From Chamaecrista fasciculata (lineage: Eukaryota; Streptophyta; Magnoliopsida; Fabales; Fabaceae): a stretch of 64,000 nucleotides of DNA. Numbering within the stretch: position 1 is the stretch's first letter; each line of letters begins with the position of its first letter. Positions 10,401 to 22,356 of this stretch are shown here, one piece after another. The stretch spans positions 3,041-67,040 of the forward strand of contig QANZ01023505.1 in NCBI GenBank assembly GCA_003254925.1, written 5' to 3'. The position numbers were made by a program, and so were the translations under genes. The notes beneath the pieces are model-generated. The model searched no databases. It saw only the letters and a program-made list of their open reading frames with translations, and was not told where the DNA came from.

Positions 10401-13400
10401 ATAGATGGTACCACCCTAGGTGATACAATGGAGCTGCCAATATGTGAACATAACCCCAATATAATCTCATTTTTTCTTCTCATTTATAGTAATAATATTG
10501 AGATATGGTGTGCCAATCAAGTAAAAATCCCATGAGTCTACCTAGAAGTCAATAATGTGAACAGTTGGTGTAATATATATTCTCTATTTTTTATTAACAA
10601 TAATATTATCATCATTATTATATTGGTTCGTTGATTCCTCACCTATACTTCAACACACACTTTTCAAAATTTCTTGTGAAAATTACGTTGCCTAACTTTC
10701 ACTGTTTTACAATATATACAAGGACTTGACTAGAATGAAAACTATACATGTCACATATATGTTAATTTTCATCACATGGAAGATTAATTTCCCATTAAAT
10801 TGGAAAAAAAAATAGCAAATATTAGTTTATCCACTATTTGATTAAATGTGATGTGACTACACTGTAATTAATAAGCTTCATTTGTTATATTTTTAAACAA
10901 CACATTGCAAGGTAGAGGATCTTGAAATTTGATGCTAAACCTAGTACCACATATATATATGCCACAACCAATTATATCCAAAATTGACGAAATTATAGAT
11001 TTTTTTTAAAAAATATATATACATATATTAACTAAGGGGAAGTCTCACCTTGGTTCTAATCATTAAAATCATATTTGATAAATAAAAAAAATATTAATTA
11101 ATTAAAAGTTGAAATAGACACTTGGTGTTAACCTCCAAAAACATTCTTTGCTACTAGATATGAGGTATAAAATTAAAATTTTTAAATTTTAAGCATTTTC
11201 ATGTTTTAATAATCATTTAATATAGATTTTACATTAATAAAAGAAAATATAAAATACCTTAAAATTATAAACTACTATAATTCTATGAAGTCTCATGTCT
11301 TTAATTTTCAATAATATTTGTTTCAATATGTTATAAAATAAATTTCTTCCATAAATCTCATATAAGAAAAAAAAAACAAAAAAATAATGTGATTTCATTG
11401 AATGGACCACAATAATGTAAATCACATTGAAGAAGTAGACCCCAACGGGAAAAGTTATGAACCATCCAATCCATGTGGCCAACGAAATGTCACATGTCAT
11501 CTATTTCAATTTATTTATATTTTTTATTTATTTACTTTCAATTTACATTGACAGTCCCAAGCCCGTTAAAAGATGAGGGTTGTGTTAGGTTAGCAACAGT
11601 CAACGTAAAACATTGTCATGTCTCTCGTATAGATCAACGTCAGTTGTTTCGTATAGCCGACCTCAGCTAGTGAGATAAGGCTTTGGTGATATGGTATGGT
11701 ATGACCTTTCAACTTACAAATCAACATCACTGCATATTATTTTGCTATTAATTATATTAAGTTAAATTTATCTACTATTAAATCACTTTTAAATTAGTAT
11801 GTATAAATTAAATATCTAAAAATATATAATCATGAAAAAGAAAATTAGAAAAGCTCCCTAACTCTTGTCCCTAAATTAATATATCTGTCTGTAATTGACT
11901 TTTGCACCTACTCGATTCTTTAAATTGTTTATTTATTAGTTTACAAAATCTTATCCATATTCTCATTGTGTATGTGGTATTAAAATATTCTACAACTTTC
12001 TTTTTAGAAAATGTTCCACTACTAAAGAAAAAAAAGCTCTATACTTACTAGACATTATATTATAAGCATAAATAGCTATTTTTAAAAAAACAGAAAATCT
12101 TTTGAAAAAGTTTTACGTTTTCATTCCACATTTGTATGCGATTTTGTTCAATTATTTGAGATATGAAGTCCTTTTCATATAGATTCCCATTCCTATCTAA
12201 CCACTAATTACACAATTCAATTCTCAACTAATCATCATCAGCAAATTATAAGAAGTAATTTCTTAATTTTTGTAATTAAATACTATATTTGTTTTTATTT
12301 TTCTACTATAAAAAAAAGGTGCATGTACGAACCCAAACAAAAAGAGAGGATATAATGATGCAAAATTAACAAGGAATTCAAGCTAAGAAAGACAGTGCAA
12401 TAAATTTTAAAGGAAAAAACAAGATATTAATCAAATAATAAATTAAATAACTATTAATACATACCATCAGGATCTGAATTGCAGAAGGAACCATATATTC
12501 AATTCGTACGCATAGGCACAACAAACAGCACAATATGCAAAGAAAAAGGAAGAGAGAATGTTAAGTACATACCATTTTATGTAGTTATGATGATTAATTA
12601 ATAATTAATTAGTGATAATTAAAAAAATAACAATTGAAATAATATAAATCAAAATTGGAAGAAAGCTGGATTTGGAAAGCTAATAATAGAGTCATGATAT
12701 TCTCAATCTCACCTACCTTTCAAACAGTTGATCCTAAATATTTTTCATCTAGTTTTATTTTAGTCCCATAATACTAAATATGAGTATATATATATATATT
12801 TTTCATTTTAAGTGTGAATGTGATGAATGCTTAGTTACGAGTTACATTCAATAATTCTCTAGTTATAACAGTTAAATAAAATTAAATTGAGTTACAAAAG
12901 TATACCGTTTAGTTTACAGTCAAATAACTAAAGTTGATCATATGTCGATTATTGGTGATATAACTGGCCCAAAAATGTATAAACACTCTATATTCAGAGT
13001 CAGAACGCAAACCTCTAACATTTAGTTAAAGATACATGAATTCTTAACACTTGGTTACATTCCTTAAATAGTATTCCCTCTGGTTCACAATATATGCTAT
13101 AGTTTTTGAGATTTTCATGTTTCAAAGTATCTATGTTTTATAAAATTAAGGAAGCATTAATTATTTTGTTATAATTTTATCCCTACTTATTCTCTCTTAA
13201 TAATAAATATTATTTGAAAATAGGAAAGAATAAATAAGGGTAATATAGTCTTTTCATCTTATCTTATATTTTTATAAGTTTAAGGTGAACTAATCATTTT
13301 CTTAGTCTGTGTGCACCCACCAAATTATAACAGATATTATAAACCCAGAAAAATAATATATAGTAGTAAAATTTGAGTACAGAAAAGATAACGATGAATT

Positions 13401-13838
13401 ATATATAGGTTGAAGTTAGAAGAAAAAAAAAAGAGAAAATGAGAAATAATTAATGTTACCGTTCATCCAATTTTTTTGAGGCTGAAAATGATAAGATGTT
13501 CGTTGCCAAGAGAACATAGCATTGGTCCAATTGTAAGAAAGTTTGTGTGATGAGATTGAGAGGCATGAATTTGAATTAATAACATCATTGGATTTTGATG
13601 ATACTCCTTCACCCACACCTCTCGGATAACACTCAAACCACGTCGTCCCACTATTAATATTCTTCATCTTCATCTTCCACGGCGTCATCACCATTGCAAC
13701 CACCAGACACGTCACCAAAATTATCGACCCGAGAACTGCAGCCGCCACCATGCCGCCCTTCCCGGGCCGGGGCCGGGGCCAGCGGCCGGGCAGCAAGGGA
13801 ATGTGTAGGACATCACGGGGGACGGTGGCCTCGCCCAT
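7477..13838 (-). CDS. vacuolar acid invertase (beta-fructofuranosidase, GH32), 7 exons, 645 aa
   Basis: Hydrolyses sucrose to glucose and fructose in the vacuole. Exons: 13838-13460, 12473-12465 (9-nt mini-exon), 10433-9577, 8933-8772, 8657-8428, 8052-7965, 7689-7477. Total is 1938 nt with all phases consistent. The N-terminus has a leucine-based motif (residues 11-16, LHIPLL), then a membrane anchor at about 30-51, typical of the vacuolar propeptide. Catalytic motifs: WMND at 124-127 (Asp127 is the expected nucleophile), FRDPT with Asp251, and WECVDF at 304-309 (Glu305 acid/base). Val rather than Pro at 307 marks the vacuolar class over the cell-wall class. Odd point: the sucrose-binding box reads NDPDA instead of NDPN(G/A). 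Introns 3 and 6 carry insertions close to their splice donors. Could also be a fructosyltransferase-like paralogue, but the conserved W and N of WMND favour invertase. Confidence 0.93.
7773..7950. mobile_element. 144-bp insertion with 17-bp flanking duplication, invertase intron 6
   Basis: TATATGCACACACTTTG is present exactly at 7773-7789 and 7934-7950. The 144 bp between contain a partial foldback: GATAAATTTCTCAATTTAGTC is repeated, and CTAAATTTA is matched by inverted pieces. The right copy ends 14 bp from the exon 6 donor edge at 7964. Long duplication size suggests a retroposon-type or repair-mediated insertion rather than a DNA transposon. Confidence 0.55.
9012..9567. mobile_element. MULE-like foldback element with 11-bp TSD, invertase intron 3
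   Basis: Body 9023-9556 (534 bp) between exact copies of TTCTAATTAAA at 9012-9022 and 9557-9567. The arms are near-inverse over most of the length, with repeated TTTTGGTCCCTCA and TTTGCTCAAAGTTCC motifs. Open frames at 9014-9244 and 9254-9541 are by-products. Its right TSD ends 8 bp before the intron's GT donor at 9576-9575. Shares AAAGTCCTATTTTG and CAAAGTTCCGTTTTGGTCCC-type sequence with the element at 4707-5489. Confidence 0.8.
11545..11700 (+). mobile_element. probable LINE/SINE 3' fragment in invertase intron 2
   Basis: This stretch has a less AT-rich, structured composition than the surrounding intron. It ends in AGTGAGATAAGGCTTTGG, which resembles the 3' ends of plant retroposons with the pattern TAGTGGGATAAGGCTT. 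No target-site duplication identified. Confidence 0.35.
12465..12473 (-). other. 9-nt mini-exon of the invertase gene
   Basis: ATCCTGATG lies between CAATTCAG (acceptor) and GTATGTAT (donor) on the minus strand. With the final G of exon 1 it encodes Asp-Pro-Asp and the first base of the next codon. A DPN-encoding mini-exon at exactly this place is a hallmark of plant invertase genes, which supports the whole model. In most relatives the third residue is Asn. Confidence 0.92.
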
Positions 13839-13909
13839 GATGATAATAAAATGTTTGTTGTGTATGTAAAGGTGTGGGTGTTTTGAAGACAAGTAGCTAG
13901 GAGCATATG

Positions 13910-13917
13910 TATATATA
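13910..13917 (-). promoter_or_regulatory. TATA box, invertase gene
   Basis: TATATATA on the minus strand, 72 bp upstream of the ATG at 13838. This implies a short leader of about 40-45 nt. Confidence 0.45.
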
Positions 13918-13926
13918 GATAAATAT

Positions 13927-13975
13927 AACAATATTTTTTTTTTTGGTAACAATATTTTTTGGTAACAATATTTTT
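13927..13975. repeat. triplicated AACAATATTTTT with TTTTGGT spacers
   Basis: Three copies of AACAATATTTTT start at 13927, 13948 and 13964, separated by T runs plus GGT. Looks like two successive micro-insertions of the A/T-run + GGTAAC class at one site, or local tandem slippage. Lies 10 bp upstream of the invertase TATA box. Confidence 0.45.
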
Positions 13976-14074
13976 AATTATTATTTAATGAGTTATTAGT
14001 TTTATGGGTCAAAGATATATACTGAAGTCGTTTTCAAGGTCAAGGTTGAAAATTTTGATACAATTAAGTAGAAA

Positions 14075-14110
<36 letters not shown>

Positions 14111-16893
14111 GCTAATTACTTTGTTGACATTAGAAACCTAGCTATATATAGCTATAACCTCCAGTTATATATGTGTGTCATTGTTGAAAAGGTGATAATT
14201 AATCTTCATGTTTTAGTATTATCTATTGTAATTGTAACGATAAATTAATGATTGGTTAATTAATTGTTAGTCAAGATGTGACATCAATTGTCACATGGCG
14301 GAGGCCCAAGTGTGAGGCCAAGTCATAGTCGAACCATGGCACTTGGGCATCTGCTCTACTGTGGACTAAAGAAATAGAGTTGCACCCTTATTAATAGTTA
14401 TAGCTTTCGACTTAGTGGTAAGCGTTTGATCTTAACATTAATTAAGGCCAAGTGTTAGCTAGATTGAATATATGCTTGTTATCATGTACAAAAATGTAAT
14501 TATTGATAGTTGTAACGAAATTGTTTGAATGATGTTTATATATATGTTGTAACTTGATTATAGTTTAGTTTTATATTTACTGTTTTTATTGTGAAATAAT
14601 CGTTCTCTCACATTTTTTAAAACAAATATATATAATTAAAGTTGCTCAAATAATTATAAACAAAACGAGGGTTGAAAAGTTGGATTGGTAGTTCCAATCC
14701 AACTTCCAACATAAATGGGAGAGAGAGGGAGATTGAGAGGTGAATGTATATACAAATGATAGGATTGTGTTGTTTTGTTATTTTCAGAAAAGAAATATAT
14801 TAAAATATGTAATTATTGATTGTTTTGTGATACAAGAAAATTGAAAATAGATAGATAGATAGATATATACGTAGTTATGGGGAGATCATGATTCATGAGT
14901 TGTGAAAAATAAAATATATAGTTTAATGGTGTCCAAAGCTTGCACACAAAGTTAATATATATTGACTGATTAATTATATATATACACGCAATTTACATAC
15001 AACATTTGAATGTGTTTCTTCATTATTAGACATTTAGACGGCTTTATTACGTACGAATTACAATGTTCTAATCATAAAGTATTAATTAACGTCTAATTGC
15101 CATCATGTAATTTTTTAAAAATTATGTATTTAGTCTAAAAATGATATTTATATAATTATCTCATATTTTGAAGATTTTTTATAATTAGTATCTCAAATCA
15201 TATATTAAAATAATATTTCACATCCAATATTTAAAAAAAAAAATAAGAAGTTGTGAAAGAAAATTATGTAATTTTTCAAATTTTCATTTTATATTATCTT
15301 AAAACAAAAAAAAAACAATTTATCAGAAAATTAAAATAAAGTTCACTTTTTATTACCTTAATAAACTATTTTTTTTAAATAAAAACATGTAAAATATATT
15401 AAATGAAAGCCAAACAACACTTATAAATGTTCAAAAAATTGCGAAACTGATACAGACAAAGCATAAAAATAACATTGTTGATCTTGAGGACAAAATGGGC
15501 GCAAAAATAAGTCCTATGCAGAAGAAATTCTGAGGACAAATTATCACTAAATGTAATGTCAACAAGTTGCTTAATAACACACTTACTGTTTATCATAAAA
15601 GAAATTATCATCCTAAAGATAGACGTCACCAACTTCCACCAACTTGAAGAACTCGAAAATATGATCTGAAGGTCACCACCAAGATCACCACCAAGCAGGA
15701 CTAAGTCAAATCTAAACAGAAATAACAGTCATAAAGGGAAAACACCACATAAGGGGAAAACACGAGATACAACACTACTCAAAGAGGATATAATCAGATC
15801 TGAGAAAAACACCATAAAAAACGGGGACTAAAAACAGATCTAACTTTATTAATCTAAAAAGAGAAATGCAAAACGAAAACTGAAACTAAAACTGCAAATG
15901 AGACAAGAGAAGGAGAAGGAGGAGGGAAGAGTTGCAAAAGTTTTCTGCAACTCCTCCCCCAAACTGCCGCCGGAAGGCGAAGTGAAGAGCTAGCAAGCAG
16001 CGGCTAGGGTTTGGAAGAGAAAAGAAGCTACAGCACATCTTAATGAATTATTAAAATAATGTTTTAAACCCTTTTTGTAATTTTCTTTTGAATTTAAAAA
16101 TTTAAAATAATTTTTAAAACCACAAATCAATTTTATCACTTGAACTTGCACAATAAATGATGCAGTTATGGGAGACAAAGGAAATAAAGAAGCCAAAGGT
16201 GTCTCTGCCATTGTCACACAATATTATTATTTTTTTATCTTCCTTTTTTTTCGCTAGAAGGCAAAGTTGGTAAAATCATAAGTTACAATTTACAAAAATA
16301 AAAAATATAGTTAATTTATCCCATGATGCATTATATGTCAACCATTTTAATTTTATGTTTTTTTTGTGTGTAAATTTAATTTGTTGGTTTCATGGCGAAA
16401 CTTCTTCACCTCACGTTCAATCTATTTAATTAAATAAAATAAAAATAAAGTAGAATGTTTGGGAATTGGGAGAACATAACTTAATATATTTGACAATTTC
16501 AGCAATTGAAGGATGTGAAAAAACCATATTCGGTCCCTTCTTCCTTTATCATACTCACTAAATTATAAAATAAAATTTTGGTGGAGGTCAATAGCTTTCT
16601 CTTGTAAACTATCGTCCATTTTTGTTTTCAAATTTGTTGGTTTTCTTATAAAACTGATATCACTTATTTTAAATTAACTAAATTCCAAATTCGTGTAACA
16701 TGAGCTATATCTTTAATTATTATACTTTTCGTGCAAACGTGAGAGTTCGTTTAATTTAACTTTTATTAATAAGCTGTTCTATATATATAATTGTCAAGTG
16801 GTTACGTTATGCCATGTCATAATCCACATAGGATTTTGACTTTCGGGTTTTGTTTATTTATTTGAAAAAATCAGGAACAGATATAAAAAAAAC

Positions 16894-16937
16894 AAATATT
16901 AAAACATTAATTTCACCAAAAAAAAATATTAAAACAT
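16894..16937. repeat. micro-insertion flanked by 14-bp direct repeat
   Basis: AAATATTAAAACAT at 16894-16907 and 16924-16937. The 16 nt between are TAATTTCACC followed by an A run, i.e. plus-strand oriented with a 3' A tail. Confidence 0.5.
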
Positions 16938-18126
16938 CAATGAATCACACTTTACAAGTAAAGGGAGTGTTGGTTTGAGTTGAGTTTAGAGTATATTGAT
17001 TTAGATTTACTATTTTATTTAATGAGTTGAATTGAAAAATATGAAAGAAAAAAAAAATGAATTATCTCAAATTAAATAATGATAATTTGAGTTGGTTCAA
17101 TTGACTCATTATTTTTTGTTCCTTCAAATCTTTATTTTTTTTTCAATTTGATTATTCTTAGTTTTTCTTTAGTTTGGTCTCTCACAAAATAAAATGAGAT
17201 GTATAATTTTTTTTTTGTATAAATTAAGGTATCCATTATTAGGAACAATAACTAATTCCTCTGTTGCGAATTCTCCGATTAAGAGTAAATGACGGGGCAC
17301 ATAATTTTTATTTTTTGGTAACCCAAAAACCTTGAAATTCACATATAAATACAACGGACTCAATTTTTTTTTAATCTAACCCAACAAATTGAGCTGGTTA
17401 TGTCGGATAGACAAGAATTACAAGCTCTCAAAAACCCAAAAAAAAAAAAGTTAAATATTAAATAAAAATTAAGTATTATATATAGCAAAAATAAAGTTGA
17501 TTTTTTTTTTTTACAATTTAGTATCATGTGATTAATATATTCAAAATGTTTTTTCGTATATTATAATTTGACTAATCTGAGAGAAAGTGAAATATGATGA
17601 ATTGTATATATCAATTTGGTTTTTTTTAATTGAACTCACCATTTCTTTGGAGAATATTCAAGAGATGTAGAAAAGAGAATGGAAAAGATGAAAAGATATG
17701 GTTTGGATCACGGCAACCAGATGATTATCCTTGTGATCTATGTGTCCTTTTACGACTATATGCATGATTCCTATGGATAATCTTAAAAGTCTTCTTACTT
17801 TCAAAATTAAAAGTTACTTTTAACATTAAAATACTCAAACTAATAAAACATGACAAACAGTAAGAAAAAAATTGCAGTTTAGTGAGTTATCTAAATTTAA
17901 ATGAAGAATAGTTGCCTATAAACAAAGTATTTTCTTACAAGATTTTTCTATTCATAAATTTTATTGATATATTTTTAGCATTATTTATATTACTTTTCGA
18001 GCATTATTATTTATATTTTTTTATTGGTCGTGCAAAAAAAATCCTCTTATATATTATCTTTTCATCATGAATAATCACACAAAATTATTATACATGTTTT
18101 ATTTTATTGAAGAACTTCACTGTACT

Positions 18127-18178
18127 AAAAGAAATATATATGTTTTTTTTTTTTGCCAGAAAAGAAATATATATGTTT
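18127..18178. repeat. micro-insertion flanked by 19-bp direct repeat
   Basis: AAAAGAAATATATATGTTT is exact at 18127-18145 and 18160-18178. Only 14 nt lie between, a T run and GCCAG. This has the longest exact flanking repeat of the micro-insertions in this window. Confidence 0.6.
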
Positions 18179-18396
18179 AGTTACAAACAGAAATAACAAT
18201 TTGAATGGTATCTCAAAACCCAGTGATTAATGATTATTGATTAAAAGAAATATCAATGAGCCCATTTTTTTTTTAAAAAAAAGAGCATGGTATTTAACAG
18301 AAACTAACCAAAATTTGCTACCCAACCCAAGTTGGCATGTGGATGGAGCATTTATTGCTTGCCCATCATCATTTATGGTCCAATTCATTTGTTTAT

Positions 18397-18440
18397 TTGT
18401 TATGTTACCCTTGATCAAAAAAAAAAATTGTTATGTTACC
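18397..18440. repeat. micro-insertion flanked by 13-bp direct repeat
   Basis: TTGTTATGTTACC at 18397-18409 and 18428-18440, separated by CTTGATC and an A run (18 nt). Confidence 0.5.
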
Positions 18441-19566
18441 TTTGGAACCCATAGACCATAGTATTATTTTAGTGTAATTTTTTCTTGAAAGATAACTAAT
18501 TTATTCATTTAACCCTTCAAAATGTAACCTCTTTTAGTAACTCTCCCACATTAATTTTCATTCTTCTTGAACTTCAAATTAGAAGATTAATTTCGTAACT
18601 TTAATAGACAATAAGATAAAAATGGTAAAACAAAATGATTGAAAAACTATACCAACAAAGTCACTCTTTGAAAAACCTCAATTGAAAAGGTAGTCTTCAA
18701 AAATTGAGGAAAGAAAAATTTACTCCATATTATTTTGGATTAAGTTAATGTTTCAAGATTTGAAAGATAAAAAATAGCTTAAAGATACTGGCTTAATCAG
18801 AAATTCAACCTTTTATAGACAAAGCAAGCATATATCTGAAACAGAACATATGCCAAACCTATAATAATAGAATAGGTAACCTCAGAGTGGGAATTTCTTC
18901 TGCCTAGTACTTAGGAATCCTAAGTATGGTCATAGGAAAAGGATTTAACTTTTAAGTAACAAAATCTACAACAATAATTGTTTTAATTTTGTGTAGTTAT
19001 TAAGCAGAAACAACTTTCCAAGTGAAATTAGATTTTCACAAACCAAACATCATAATAATTTCAAGGCAGAGTAAACAAAGGGACAGATATTAAGAGAAAC
19101 AAGAGAGGGCAGACACTTAGACAACATGCATGTAATGGTATTATTCTGATCTAAAAATATAATTTATTATAACATCATTCTACATATAAATGAATTAACA
19201 AATGAATAACAATTAGGGAAATTGATCAAAACTGAAAGAAAGGAGATGAATTGATCATCAATAACTCTGATAGAAAATTACTCTCAGCATATTTCTTTCT
19301 AATCCTTCAAGATATATATATATATGAAACAATTATGAGCCAATAATTTACAATTTCCACAGGAGATTTGAGCAAAAAAACAAAGTAAAGACAATTCTTC
19401 CATGAGAGGCTTCTGTGCTGAAAACTGCTGCATGAAACCTCTTGGAATGCTTTCTTGTAGACCCAACCAAAATCTTCAGAGATAAAGATATCTTTATTAT
19501 ATATTTAGTTTATATATATATATATATATATAGTATATTAGAGTATACTCTCCTCTATACACTATA

Positions 19567-22169
19567 TCATATGAGGCTTTTAAGGAGGCTTGACTTCCAT
19601 ACCACAAGTGACTTGAGAAATTCCATGACCTGAAGTAACAGCACAAGGGAAGAAGTTGAGGCCAAGAAAATACAAGTGAAGGATTCACAGATAGAATTAT
19701 TGTTAATTTTATTCTTCAAAAATGATGTAATTATGGTTTGTGATTCACAGATTTATAGATTATACGAATCCCAAAGCAATATTTTTTAAAATGTCAAATC
19801 CACTTGTAGAATTTCAACCAATGTTATCTTTTATTAGAATAGAGAAATACCTCTAATGGGTCGCGAAGAGAGAAGACTGCATTGCTTTCCTTGGGTGAGG
19901 AAGCAACTAAGATGCCATAACCTCTATTTCCCTCTCTCAAAACCTGTAAAAATTTGTTTCAATAGGATTCAGGAAAATTTAAAGAGGGAAAAGGGAAAAA
20001 AGAAAATGGAAGAAATCCAGATACACATATAGAGCTATATAATCACAGAAAGCCAAATGTTACCTTAAATGCATCTTCATCAGTCCGATCATCTCCAACA
20101 TATATAGGGAGCACATCGTCACAATTGCTTAGTCCTGAAAAGATATTTCTAATGTCAGTTGCTGCAAAACAAAGAATCCTGATATCAATAAAGTAACTAT
20201 GAAATAAATAACAAGTGAACTCACCAAGTGACTCAAGTAAAAATGTAACAGCTTTCCCCTTATCCCAATTGATCACTGGTCGGACCTCTAAAACCTGAAA
20301 AGGTAGTATACATAGCTTATTAAACAAAGTTTAAGAGGATAAATTACTCATAAGATCCAAAATTAGAATGAAGAGTTCCTAAAGAAATTTCAAGTTCATA
20401 AAATGTTACATTAATTGCCAACCATCTTGTACTCCATTAATATAGTTTAATATAGCAAACTACACTATGTTTTTCAAACAAAAGAAAATATCCAAACTTG
20501 GCTTACAACTACAACCTTGGTTGTCTATTTTTCCAAAAGTTTTGTACTTCAATTGATAAAATTTCAGATTCTACAACAATCATTTACATACATACTCCAG
20601 CTTTACATCTCTACAAAGATCGGTCAAAGTTAGCCAACAAAATAGGTACCTTGCGCCCATGGGTTAATCGCAATCGGGGATAGTCCTTCAGAATATCATG
20701 GACTCGTCGCCCCACTGTATCCCAATACTGTATTTTGAATGATAAAAAATTAATTAAAAACAAACAATTGATAGTTAACCACAACATTAAGCATGAGAAC
20801 AGAAACCTATACCTTATCATCTACATTGCGGTAGTGTACAGAGACACAAAATTTGTTGTTCTCAACCTTTGCTCCTTTAATGTCTTTTGTACATTCAATA
20901 AGGGACTTGAGCACCTGCTCAGACATAAGTCAATCAGAATGACATATTCCAATGAAGAGAAAAGATTGGAAGGTTATTTCATCATAGGATTTTTCAAATA
21001 TGCCCACCTCATCAATCATTGGCAAGAATTCCGCTGCAGGTTGGAATAAATTAACTTCCTTGCCCTGTTTTTTTTTCCAAGAACACAATGGAGAAAGTTA
21101 CTTTTAGACAATTAAGGGGAAGAAAGAGATTCAAAAAACATGCTGAACCAAAGCTTTAACTGCTGTACCTGATTGTCAGTAGACCTAATGCAATTAGGGT
21201 GGTTATCAGATATAGATTGTCTGACAGGGCCAATTATGTCCATCCCATGACTACCAGCGTAGTAGAGTTCAGTTAGTCCAACAAATTCATATACCTGAGA
21301 AATCGGGTAAATGAGTTTAGATTCAAAACTGACAACCAATAAGGATAATTGCACTGTGTGACAGTTTGAGTGAAAATGTGAATTCACTACAGAGAAAGTA
21401 AAAAAAAAAATGAAATTTGCCAGAAATTGTCCAAGAGAAACCAAGTACCTTGTCACGACTTCTTCCGCTAATTATTGCTGTAGGAAAAAGCTCTGCTACT
21501 CTTTTAACAGCAGCACGCATCTGGAGAAGTTTCCAAATCAACATCAACAAAGTAAGAACAAGAATAGGTAACAACCAACCACTAGAATGTACATCTTGAA
21601 GTAATTTTGGACAATTAGAAGAGATTACTTACATTGTCAGACATGAAAGCACAGTCAGGATTATCCACAATTGGTGAAAGGGTTCCATCATAATCCAAAA
21701 ACAAGGCTATTCTCTTGCCTTTTGCATAGTTTGCAATTTGCTCAAAAGATGCAAGTGCTGAAGGATACTTTTGCTGTGATATTGAAAAAGAAGGGAAAAG
21801 GAAATTCCATTAAAAAAAAACCCATATCAAGAGAACCTAAAAAAATTAACATCATGGACAACAGTAAGCGTGTAGTACCAGCCAGGTAAGGTAAGCACTA
21901 TCAGCATCAGAAGATGCAAACCCATGATTAATATCCTTTGTTATCTTCTTGGCCGTGGGAGAAGATGATTTCATGGCATCTAGCCAGCTACTAGAACGAA
22001 CATCTTCAAGAATCCCTGTCTTCTTCCTTGGGATCGTCAGAAGCATACCATGTGAAAAGGCTGCCCCTGTAGGAGAATAAGGCAACATACTGGAATGCAC
22101 ACCCAGCCTTGATTTCGTTATGGGTGCAGCATCAGTAAGAACAGGAGTATGATTTGACTTCAGGTCCAT
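19567..22169 (-). CDS. TPP: trehalose-6-phosphate phosphatase, 11 coding exons, 387 aa
   Basis: Dephosphorylates trehalose-6-phosphate to trehalose, lowering the T6P sugar signal. Exons: 22169-21879, 21773-21633, 21520-21449, 21294-21169, 21064-21008, 20914-20813, 20727-20650, 20294-20225, 20134-20064, 19943-19851, 19629-19567. They add to 1164 nt with consistent phases. HAD-family motifs are all present: [11 protein letters not shown] with Asp124 and Asp126 (nucleophile and acid/base), SGRSRDK in exon 3, [12 protein letters not shown] in exon 8 and [10 protein letters not shown] from 326 in exon 9. The first about 95 residues are the variable plant TPP extension ([16 protein letters not shown]). 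Length and exon number are normal for plant class II TPPs. The ATG at 22169 is chosen because the open frame upstream of it contains only a GTG. No truncation or frameshift. Confidence 0.95.
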
Positions 22170-22356
22170 TGGATCCAGAATTGTCGACCAATTCACAGAA
22201 CAGCAAGAATTTAGAAACTTGAGGAGGATTGAGCACCAGTCGAACTACAACCTAAGAAATTTCCACTTCACCCAACTCTTTTATCAATAAAAAACCACTT
22301 CTTCAATGCTTTCTTGTCACTACTCTTAGGGTAACTGTCCATCAACTGCCGAGCTC
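22170..22356 (-). other. 5' UTR exon of TPP carrying the start-codon side of the leader
   Basis: TTATTTCAG|GAGCTC on the minus strand gives an acceptor at 22357, and the sequence runs without interruption into the ATG at 22169. A leader intron is therefore likely. A possible donor partner is ATTAG|GTACGT ending an exon at 24760, which would make an intron of about 2.4 kb. Exact 5' exon structure is inference. Confidence 0.45.
22268..22342 (-). CDS. upstream ORF in the TPP leader, 24 codons
   Basis: ATG at 22342 opens a frame that encodes MDSYPKSSDKK followed by a Lys/Trp/Phe-rich end and stops with TGA at 22270-22268, 98 nt before the main ATG. It lies in the predicted last leader exon. uORFs often repress translation of sugar-signalling genes, but whether this one is translated cannot be seen here. 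Confidence 0.35.
   Translation of the reverse strand: MDSYPKSSDKKALKKWFFIDKRVG

Larger units (their letters stand above)
13976..19566. other. large intergenic region between invertase and TPP genes
   Basis: No gene supported. It includes a TA microsatellite near 14080-14107. A moderately GC-rich patch at 15650-16020 (repeated CACCAAG, and GCCGCCGGAAGGCGAAG) may be an old transposon piece. Micro-insertions lie at 16894, 18127 and 18397 (listed separately). A small TA run is at 19511-19532. The minus open frame 15990-16217 overlaps the GC patch and has no domain. Confidence 0.5.

Noticed and set aside
9559..10470. Open frame of 303 aa starting with Met at 10470
   Set aside because: It is exon 3 of the invertase with intron sequence at both ends. 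The Met and the next about 14 residues are intronic, and the last five residues are past the donor at 9576.
13071..13290. Stowaway-like MITE starting TATTCCCTCTGGTTCAC
   Set aside because: Only the left end resembles the family; no matching right terminus was found.
15990..16217. 75-aa minus frame (MTMAETPLASLF...)
   Set aside because: No recognised homology, no splice context and half of it is low complexity.
21852..22196. TPP start at 22196
   Set aside because: The first codon there is GTG, not ATG. The conserved plant TPP start MDLKSN at 22169 fits better.
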